NCBI GenBank assembly: GCA_014773175.1
Contig: VXCM01001371.1
Location: forward strand, 1-64,000
Source of the DNA: Lucifuga dentata
Lineage: Eukaryota; Chordata; Actinopteri; Ophidiiformes; Bythitidae
Direction of reading: 5' to 3'
Length of the DNA: 64,000 nucleotides
Shown here: in pieces, positions 1-9,700 of the stretch
Numbering within the stretch: the stretch's first letter is position 1
How the letters are laid out: each line of letters starts with the position of its first letter
Made by a program: the position numbers and the translations under genes
The notes under the pieces: model-generated
The model's input: only the letters and a program-made list of their open reading frames with translations
The model's database searches: none
Told to the model about the DNA's origin: nothing

Positions 1-75
1 GTTAGATGGAGGCAGATGATTCGCTGTGGTGACCCCTGAAGGGAAAAGCCGAAAGGAAAAGAAGAGAAGAATGAT
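1..75. repeat. Teleost dispersed-repeat end (truncated by window edge)
   Basis: The first 60 bases contain the phrase ATTCGCTGTGGTGACCCC followed by GAAGGGAAAAGCCGAAAGG and an AAGAAG tail. I recognise this as the tail of a very common fish interspersed repeat. The 5' part lies outside the window. I cannot say with confidence which SINE, LINE or MITE family it belongs to. Confidence 0.5.
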
Positions 76-1580
76 GAAAAAAGTCCCTATAATTTATACT
101 CACTTAGGATTCTGGAGGAACAAAATGACAAAATAACTCAAATCAATCAGATTTGATTGTTACAATAGATTTGTTAAATATGGAAACTTATGATTAAATA
201 TTCACAACCAGACATGTCAAAACATGTGGCATGATTCCTTGAGTAACTGTAATTCATAGGCCATTTAGGCCAACAGTCACAGGGTGGAAAAAATGCAAAC
301 ACCTTACAATAAAATGGGATAAATGCCAAATTGGTGATGCTTAATAATATTCAGCTTTTGTTGAGAATTTTAGAGGTGTTTGGTCAACATAATGTTCATT
401 TTGAAAGCTGCAATTTTCATCATCATCAAAGCAAAAATCTTGTTAGGCATCTTTCAGTCAGTGATACAGAGGAATAATAATTTCAGTTTTTTTCTTTTTG
501 CAGGTTTTCTATGTGGAGTTGTCAACAGAAATTCATGATTTTTCAAGACAGCATTATAACTTACAGTGGTACTGAGGCAGATATTTCCTGAAATGCTGGC
601 ACCTCTTGGAAGGCTTTTGTATTTTACTGTGGGGTGTTTTGTTTTGTCCACCTCTCTATATATACAGTATATCATTTTGTGTGTGTGTACAAGGGTGCCC
701 AAACTGTACAGCACAATTCAGCAGCCCCTTTGCCTGTGTCGCATGCGACCACTAGAGGACACCAAAGAGATTAGCTAGCGGAAGATTAATTGAGGGATTC
801 AGAGATTTTATTCAGTTGAAAAAAAAAAAACATTTTTTGGAGTTACCTGCATTTTTATTTTAAGGAAATATAATTTATTCATCATTCAATACAAGGGATG
901 ACTCAGAGGTTTTTTTTGTTTGTTTGTTTGTTTGTTTTTTAATTTTATTTTAATAACACAATTGCCTCCACACATTTCTGTGCTATATGTCTTCCACCTA
1001 ACAAAATGGATTTTCAACACTGGCTCACACTTGCATTTTACTCCCTGAATTTGTCATGAATAATGTGCAGATGAATGATGACTTTCATGGACACATACAT
1101 CTTCAGTGATAAAATCATGAAAAAGTCGTGTTCTGCATTTGACTTGAGCAGTACCATTTCATATCAAATACAGAAGGAAAAAATAAAATCTAAATCTAAC
1201 ATCTAAATGATAAAAAAAAAAAAAACNAAAAAAAAAAAAAACACGACAGTCTGTTGCTCTGCTGGATGCACATACGCAGTTGTTTAAAATTGATGACTGC
1301 AATCTTAAGTTTTGATTGTTTGGAATATGCTCCAAAGTTTTGTAAACTATGCACTACATATGTACACCCACATTATATATATATATATATATATGTACTG
1401 TATATTATACAGCCACATTATAGCAAAGTGCCAAATGAGATTCACCATTCATAATATAGTTAAAATATGCTATTGGATATAAATACGTTTGTGGCAAATT
1501 CCAACATAAATCTTTAAATTCCATTTTATTTCTAATGGTTGTATATACTGTATGTAGAAACTACTGCATTAGTCTACAAA

Positions 1581-2175
1581 TTAAAGGACCATACCGGCCA
1601 TTTTGCATGTTTGAGCCTAATATATTCAATTTTCATACACGTAACATTGCTGACAATCATTTCCCAAAACATATTACTGGAACGGTGAATCTTAAAAAAG
1701 TTTTCCTACCTTCCTAAGTTTCAGTTCATTCTGGTACACTATTAAAATCAACTTGTTGATACTTGAAATGACTTTGGGATAGGTAATCCATTATCATGAA
1801 CATATATTCAGTTTTTTTTTTTTTTTTTTTTTTTTTTTTGGAAGTTACATAATTTTAGGGTTTAAGCACAATAAAAAGCACAGAGTGAATGTATGTCTCC
1901 ACCAGGGAATATAGTCCCAAAACAAGACCTGTGTTTATCAAAAAATTTAAATGACTGTGACTTCATAAGGCTGCATAACTAGCAGGCAAAACACTGATTT
2001 TTAAGTTGGGTGTACTGCTGGAATATTTGATTTTGGAAGATGAAGAGATCTTGCAAATTATCAGGAAAGCTGAAATATGGTTTTATCCTTTGGGAAATGA
2101 TTGTCAGTAATGTAACATGTATGAAAATTGAATATATTAGGTTCAAACATGCAAAATGGCGGTATGGTCCTTTAA
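1581..2175. repeat. Imperfect inverted repeat, arms of about 88 bp
   Basis: The segment 1581-1668 reappears in reverse complement at 2089-2175. I count about five differences over the arm, including one single-base gap. The arms share the string CTAATATATTCAATTTTCAT and are separated by about 420 bp. No target-site duplication or coding sequence is evident. It may be a foldback or MITE-like element, or two copies of one dispersed repeat inserted in opposite directions. Confidence 0.7.
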
Positions 2176-2567
2176 AAGTACAGTCTGTCATCTTGTAAAT
2201 ACATTTAAAAAAAACTTCAACATTAAAAAAAACACCAAAATCGATTGACGTCTTTAAGTGTAGCACAACAAAACAACTAAATGTTATTTGTGTATTTGAC
2301 ACTGTTAAAGATGTTTGTGAACACAACAAACACATATTATGACTTTCATCACTGTACTGTTGTATGTACTGTTGTATGTGAATTTAGCTCAAAGCCAGGT
2401 TGAAGTAAGACTAATAAAAGTGCATATATTCCTCCGCCATGCTGATCCTACTCCCTTTTTGTGGCCGCTTTGATTTACTGGAGTCTACACTGGTCAGGCT
2501 GAAGTGGTGATTAGGTAACACACTTATCCTGTAGCTGCTACTACTAAAAATATTAAACATGTTCAGG

Positions 2568-2570
<3 letters not shown>

Positions 2571-2627
<57 letters not shown>

Positions 2628-2635
2628 GCGCGCGC
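2571..2635. repeat. (TG)n microsatellite followed by (CG)n run
   Basis: About 26 TG units at 2571-2622 are followed, after TTG, by a GCGCGCGCGCC run. Alternating purine-pyrimidine of both kinds side by side is the classic sequence context for left-handed Z-DNA. It lies about 1 kb upstream of the tfap4 start codon. Confidence 0.9.
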
Positions 2636-3160
2636 CGTCGTGTTGTTGTCTACAGAAGCCCTGCCAACTCGTCAGCTGATTATTAGCCGGATACACGGAG
2701 TCACCGCCCCTAAAGTAGTTCCCTAATATTTGCTATAGGCTACAATTAGAATTATATTTATTAAATGTATTTGACATGATATTAATTAATGTGCATTTTC
2801 TTCTTATTATTATTATTCTTATTATTATTACTGCTGTCAATACACGTGATACAAACTGATTCTAGGCACCATTGTTGTAATTGCCAGTTAACAAGCATTT
2901 TAATAGCCAAATTTGTTAGATTCATAGACACACGGCTTAGAAAATATCAATCAACTGAAGTGGACAAATGACAAAAAAAAATTTAAATTAAAATGTAACT
3001 GGTAGCTGTTTGTCCTACAACATAATCTCAGTGTGTTGCATTCATTGTTGAATAATGTTTTAACTAGCCAGATTTACGAATAGTAAATCGCAGGCGATGT
3101 TTTGTCCTAGTTTATTTACTATTTTTAATTCCGCTTAATCGCCATGTGCGCGTCCTCTCG

Positions 3161-3334
3161 GTGTGTTTTTGCGATAAATAGTCCTTTGTTTACATGCAGT
3201 CCCCCGTCTGTGCGGAAGGAGGCTTTCGGTGGGGCTGTGTGACTCTTACCAGCTGTTTCCCGCCTTGAAAGCCATCCGATCAGCTGCACACGCACACGCA
3301 CACACACGTTCATGCAGAGAGAAAGCAAGGGGGA

Positions 3335-3381
<47 letters not shown>

Positions 3382-3626
3382 ACACAACGAGGGAACCCCA
3401 TCAGCTGGAAGTCGAGTAACATTACAACTCTCAGCAGCTACTAACTACTACATTAAACAAACGAGGAATCTACATCTGTACTCTGGGGATTTTAAGAGCG
3501 TCGGATCACGGATTGTTTTGCTCAACAACGTCACCATTTTTGTTTATTCCACGGCGAGTAATTTCTTTTTTTTTTCTTTTTCTTTTTTTTTTTTGCTTTT
3601 CGGGGATCAAAACTGGAGAGGCGAGC
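3161..3626 (+). promoter_or_regulatory. tfap4: Promoter region and 5'UTR of tfap4
   Basis: This stretch has many more CpG dinucleotides than the AT-rich DNA before it and runs into the tfap4 start codon. It contains a CA tract near 3290, a (GA)n tract at 3340-3379 and a pyrimidine-rich poly-T stretch at 3561-3595. No TATA box is evident, as expected for a CpG-type promoter. The transcription start is not determined. Assignment as 5'UTR versus promoter is by position only. Confidence 0.6.
3340..3379. repeat. (GA)n microsatellite
   Basis: About 20 GA units lie in the 5' region of tfap4. The purine tract may be inside the 5'UTR or just upstream of the transcription start. Confidence 0.9.
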
Positions 3627-3715
3627 ATGGAGTATTTCATGGTGCCAGCTCAGAAGGTGCCCTCCTTGCAACACTTTAGGAAAACGGAGAAAGAAGTAAT
3701 CGGTGGTCTTTGTAG
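3627..3715 (+). CDS. tfap4: tfap4 coding exon 1 (residues 1-29)
   Basis: It begins at the ATG of MEYFMVPAQ and ends after TGT plus AG at the donor GTGTGT. The AG joins the first T of exon 2 to make Ser30, giving GLC-S-LANIP. The 5'UTR continues upstream. Confidence 0.95.
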
Positions 3716-6700
3716 GTGTGTATATATGCACTCTTACATTTTCTGCTTTATACAACACACTGGAATATCACATCTGTTTAGAGTACACGCACTTAGCGAC
3801 GGCGCTGAGGCAACATGCTTGATCTGATCTGTTATTGTGTACACGACCTACTCATGGGGAGCTGCGGGTATTAATGACCATCGTAGACGAAAATTAAATT
3901 GGGTCTTAGTACCCGAGGATTCCGATTCAGATCACAGTATGATCCCAACGACGTTATTTCGCACATTTGCCTGCGAAATGGATGCATTTTGTGGCTAAGA
4001 AACACAAACCACGTGGTTCCGTGCACACCACGCTACTACTCGAGAGAGCGCATCCCTGGTCTATTTATTCCCTCCAAATTATCCCCCAGTGTCACCTTAA
4101 GGTATGGTGATTTGCATAAGAAAGGGAATGGTTATATGAAAGGGCGCCTTGTCTAATGAAAGCGTCTATTTTTACATCACATCAAGGGGGCTACTGTTGG
4201 CGATTTCGCTCAGAGCAATCCGAAGTTATTGTGGGTAGTGCGGCCATGCTCGTGGCTTGTGCTAAAAGTAACGAGGGGGTCTGGCGTTGGTTTCCTGTTT
4301 GACACTCTGCTTACATTTTCTCTTAATGTGAAAACGTACATTTGTTGTCAAAATCGTCTCCATTCGACGTGGCCATGGTTTATGTTGTTTTTCTACGCGT
4401 CTCGGTTGCGCTATCGAGTCGTTTCCACTGCGTCTTTTTATCCCGCACCTCTGCCATGCTGCCGCATTGTTGTAATGGCGGAGGACACGAAAAGTCTGGT
4501 CAGCGTGTGATGGTATTAGACCGTGTTATGACGGGGAGATTATTTTGACTGTTCAATAAACTATATTTTCTAACGTATTTCTGTGAGAGACGGAAAGCAC
4601 TTGCGAGGAAGCAGGAAAATTAAAGGTAGAGTTACTAATGAGGGGGTGTGTTTGTCGCGGAAGGCCCTTCGATGTGTCCGCAGCAGCCCTGTTTGAAGAG
4701 GGAGGCGGAGGGATACGATGTTTCTGCTGATGGCTGTCGTAAAGGATGCTGGGAAATGTAGTTCTTTAATTTTCTCCTCATGGTGGGTCTGCGGTGATTT
4801 CCAACATTGGAGGAAAACCTACTCCCTAATTTCCAAAACTGGCTTAAGATAAACGACTAATGAATACATTTTTTAATTCATTCATGAATTATTATTTTTT
4901 TAAATTTACTTCACACTGCATGTAGTTTAATTACATGCAGCTCATATTTCTAACAAGCAAGCCCTCACTAAGTCTGCATCTCTCCTCTGTGGTAGTTGTT
5001 TGTGTGATATGGTGAGATGCATACCCAGTTGGTCATGTTTTGGCAGTGAATGTGTTTGTTGGATGTGCTAGTGCAGTGTTAACACACACACACACCTCTT
5101 TTCTCATGTGTCTGCACAATTGTTCCCATGTTTGCACTGAGCAGCTGAGTCAGTACAGATAAGGGCTTTGCTAGAGAGAGACCCACAGATATTGAGCTTG
5201 ACACAGAGAATGTTAGAGGAAATTTGATCAGGCTTTTTCCCAAAATAAATTTTGTTATGTGACATAGTGGACTTCCAAAACAGTGATGGGATGGATATAG
5301 AATCAGAGTGGGTGCTGCAGTAATGACAATTCAGGAAGAGTCAGCTGGATAATAATTAACACATAATTGCTTTCATTCATAGATACGTTTTACAATGCGT
5401 GTTGCTTAAAAGTATCATATGTTCTTGTAACATATCAGTGTGCTGTTTTCAGACGTTGTGGATACTTTCACCCACAACCCTATTGAAATCATAGCTATAA
5501 CAATCAGTTAATTCATACAATTATGTTGTTAAACACCTTTATGGAAATTCTGTTGGCTTGCTTCCCTTTAAAAGGATCTTGACTTGTCTGGTAGGTTTCA
5601 AGAACAATTTCTCTAGTCTTCTTTTGTTTAACATCTGAACAATAATTTTTTTGAGCTTTTAACAGCATAACATACTGAGTGGTACCTGAAGCTAAGTAAC
5701 TTGTGAATATTGGCTGTTATCCTATAATGCTTCAAAGGAATTGCAATGCACAATGCCTGACAAGTACATGTTAGTCAACAAATTGCAAGTGTTGACTTAG
5801 AAATTCTTAAGCTGACACTTAAAGAACACCAATTAGATTGTTCTGTCCATGTCAAAGTGGTCAAACCAGCCAATATGCTGTGATTTATTATGTACTTAAA
5901 TGTCCTGATTTGAGCTTGTCACAAACATGAAGAAGGCTTTAGCTGGAACCTGTTTTTCGAAGATGAGGTGAACTTTTTTGGAGGTCAACAAACGGACTTC
6001 CATAAAATGGATAAAATCCCACTAGTATCTTTGGCAGAAGTGTGTCAGCTTGGAAGGAGATTATAAATTCTGATAGGTTAGAAAGCTCCAAGTCAAAGGT
6101 GACACACTTATTTTCAACCTAGTCTCCTTCCAACTAGACACACTTCTGCCAACAGTGTGGGAGAGGATTTGATCCCCTCTTCTGCCCTTATTTAGTGTCG
6201 CAGAAATCTTTATTGGCTGTCATCATCATCATCAACATCATCATCTGAGGCAAAACAGGTTTCAGCTAAATCCTTTTTCATGATTGGGAAGTGGTGAAAG
6301 CCTGAGGGAGCCAATGAGGTGAGCAGGGTGGGCACTGAGCCACTTCACAGCTGCAGTTATGGGCAGCTGACCACCCCTGCATTATCAGTACACCTGTCAG
6401 ACTCAGAACTTTTCAGTCAAGCTCTGCATGTATGAAAAATATGATATTATGACTTTAGTATAATTTAATCTCTATTTGTAGGATAAGGGCAAAACTCACC
6501 ATGTCAGAGTAGCAAGGTCACAAATAATGTCTTAGGAGGCTTCTACACCAGCAATGGCTGTTTGGCAGAAACCTTCTTTCCTCATTCATTTCAGTGGTGT
6601 CCTTATGACAGGGCTCTCCAGCAAAAAAAAAAAAAAAAAAAAAAAACACATAGGGAAAGTGTGACTTCAGTTTCTTCCATGGTGCAAATCGTCATCATCA

Positions 6701-9700
6701 TCATCTGGCAATGCACAGTAATGTCTACTCAAATACCTGTAAGTATGCATATCAGGTAGAATAGCTTGTAGTATGTACTTAGCATTGGGCCAACTTGGTG
6801 TTTAGTTGATCGGCATCTACATGGAGGAGCAAATGATTTCTGCTGGGATTAATCTGGTTGCGAAGGAGTATAACTCAGTGATGCTGCAGTGTGTTGGCAT
6901 TTAATAATTCTTCAAATTTGCTCATTCATGTTTTGTCTTTACCTGTAAATAGCAGCTACACAATCTCACCAACAGCTTTTTGCGTTGTTTCATTTTGCCA
7001 AAGTGCTGTTGTCGGCCTGAGCCTCCCTCTTATTTTATCCTTTTGTCTCACTGACTGTTGTGTCCCTTCCCTGCTCTCCTAGTCTGGCCAACATTCCTTT
7101 GACCCCAGAAACAGCTCGGGACCAAGAGAGGCGGATTCGCCGCGAGATTGCCAACAGCAATGAGCGACGGCGCATGCAGAGCATCAACGCCGGGTTCCAG
7201 TCACTTAAAACCCTCATCCCACACAGTGATGGAGAGAAGCTCAGCAAGGTGAGTCAAGGATGGAGATTTGAATTTGGTGGAGTGTTATTTGTTTTAAAAT
7301 AGGCAAGGTCTAAAATCATTTTGACATCCAATTCATTAACCTCTTCTTTTCTTCTTCCCAGGCTGCCATCCTACAACAGACAGCCGAGTACATTTTTACT
7401 TTGGAGCAGGAGAAAACGCGGCTATTGCAGCAGAACAGTCAACTCAAACGATTCATACAAGTAAAGCTTGCTAACCCTGAAAATTAATAAAATTATTATT
7501 AGGCTTATTTCTGCCTTTTGGTAACATCTGCGCAAATGTTCACATCCACTGATGTGCTTCCCCCCACCTTCTTTCTTCCTGCTCTCTCTAGGAGTTCAGT
7601 GGTTCCTCTCCAAAAAGGAGGCGTGCAGAGGACAAGGATGAAGGGATTGGCTCACCAGACATCCTGGAGGAGGAGAAGACTGAGGACTTGCGGAGGGAGA
7701 TGATCGAGCTGAGGCAGCAGCTGGAGAAAGAGCGCTCAGTCAGGATGATGCTGGAAGAGCAGGTAAGAAGCACGCGTAGAAACCCCGAATCACAACTGGC
7801 TGTCACTTTCTTGTTTCGTATTTAATAGCTTGCTTACATTTCACATTGTCTTACATTAAGCAATAATCCCAAACATCAGAGAGCACAAACTCAGATTTTC
7901 GGTTCCTGCTGTGCACCAGATGCGTTCCCTGGATGCCCAGCTGTACCCTGAGAAGCTGAAGGCGATTGCCCAGCAGGTCCAGGAGCAGCAGGTCCAAACA
8001 CAGAGCCTTGTCCGTCTGCAGCAGCATAAGCAACTGGAGAGGGACCTTACTCCAGCCCACAGTCCACAGGTTGGTCTGGGGAGGGAATGTTTCACATGTA
8101 TGACACATATGTAGTTTCTTTGTAACCTCACCACGTCCAGTATCCAAAATTTGTGATACACATTTCACCCTAAAAAAACACTTAGAGTGGGATTCATAAA
8201 AAATCCCAATAACTGTACATTCTATATAAGCGGTGTGACAGTTAAAGCTCATTCATAAAGCTTCCCTCACGTCAATCAGAGAACAGGTGTTCCGTTAAGG
8301 TAGCATTGCTGTAAAGTGTGTCATAGGGAAAGGCCAGTGAAGAGTGGCATGTTAATGAGCTGCTTCATATTTAAGAGCCATGCTTTATTCTGCTTCATCT
8401 GGTGTTTAAAGGCACGTTAAATCTTCAAAGGACATATAAATTCTGCCTTAGAGCTCCACATTTTAAAAGACTGACACTAACATAATGTGGAGGGGGGGGG
8501 GGTNGGGGGGGGGGGTTACAGAGCCACAAGAATGTGTGTGTGAGATCAGATCAAATCTCACCATTTAAATAAACTGACTGATCACAATCAGAAAGATGGG
8601 ACTCGTTCATTCGGGAAGCCAAAGACGTCAACACATTGCGAGAATGTGTTCAGATCTTATTCAGCAGCAGATACGCTGAAGCCTTGCGTCTGGATCACGT
8701 GGTACCTGTGTCCTACTGCAAGATAGCCTGCGACCCAGGGACCGTGGAAATCATCGGCATCCCCGACCAGATCCCCTTCAAAAGCCCTTGCACCTACAAC
8801 ATTCCCAAACTCAAACACATCCTAGAGAAGCGCCACGGAATCCATTTAATTGTTAAAAGAATGAAATGAAAAGAAGACTGTGTTTTCTGAGTGTTTCATT
8901 TAATTTATTGATCACTAACACGTGAGGCAAATACAGTTTAAAAAGTTCCCCAGATTTCATACCGCTGAAATTTACCACCAGACTGAAACAGGTCTTAATT
9001 TTTGTGTGGATTTTATGAATAGCTTCTATGATATGTTAATAATGGAGTACCAAACGCTAAAAGATGCCATACAGGCAGTTATGAATGAAAGAACATGGTT
9101 GCGCAACGATATTTGCCCATATCGACATGTCTTGTGCTAAGCTTTATGAATCCTGGCCACTGACTTTTAGTGGAATAGGTCTGGCATTTGTCAAGTGAAA
9201 CCATCAAAATTAAACCTGCCATTTTTCTCAATAAATCTTTAGTTTGCGGTTGTGCATAAAAATCAAAGTAAATCATGTTTGAGTCGTTGGTTTTAGGTCA
9301 AATGGAGATATTGGTGAACAAGTACAGGCTGACATCATGGAGACAGATAATGTAGACAGGAGTGCTCCAGCTTCTGAGACACAAACAAAAGAATTTCCTA
9401 AGCACGCTATCTCATTTTTACAGTATCATACCCCACTTCCTTAAATAGCTTGGCTCTGTACTGTTTTGGCATCTTAAGTTGTGCAATTTCTATGGGACAC
9501 TGCATAAAACAAACCACTTGGTGAAGCAGCTGATCTAATTTGATATCACTTGGATCTACATCAAAAAGACATTGTGCTGGGCTTTTGTTCTATTGTGTCA
9601 GTGCACTATAAATTCTTTGTCTGAGTTTCCTAATGGCATTCTGCAGATCTTCCTGTAAAACATAGTTGATAATTGTAAAGGTTTTTTTTTTTTTTTTTTT

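Larger units (their letters stand above)
1..3160. other. Intergenic DNA upstream of tfap4
   Basis: This is AT-rich sequence with no coding exon that I can support. It holds the repeat tail at the left edge, a poly-A join around an N at 1227, a short TA run at 1376-1393, a poly-T tract at 1811-1840, an imperfect inverted repeat (1581-2175) and a long GT microsatellite followed by a CG run (2571-2635). The open frames here are short and low in complexity or derive from the inverted repeat. Confidence 0.6.
3716..7082 (+). other. tfap4: tfap4 intron 1
   Basis: This is a 3.4-kb intron. Its first kilobase keeps a raised CpG content. It includes a perfect octamer ATTTGCAT at 4110-4117, a YY1-like AATGGCGG near 4473, and a ZNF143-like site at 4744-4762. 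Further on there is a stem-loop element (6031-6152), short GA/CA stretches and a poly-A tract at 6621-6645. No further exon was found. Confidence 0.75.

Noticed and set aside
4474..4510. ATGGCGGAGGAC with a short frame ([11 protein letters not shown]) in tfap4 intron 1
   Set aside because: It looks like a housekeeping-gene start but stops after 11 codons. I could not find a convincing second exon.
7851..8252. Minus-strand open frame of 133 codons over tfap4 exon 5
   Set aside because: It is the antisense shadow of the glutamine/leucine-rich exon 5 and shows no recognisable domain.
8460..8600. Misassembly as the explanation for the GTF2I fragment
   Set aside because: The N at 8504 is upstream of the fragment. 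The fragment shares an N-free stretch (8505-22721) with tfap4 exons 6-7 and srl exon 1.
8922..9140. Open frame just downstream of the GTF2I fragment
   Set aside because: I checked whether it continued TFII-I. The sequence ([17 protein letters not shown]) shows no GTF2I similarity.
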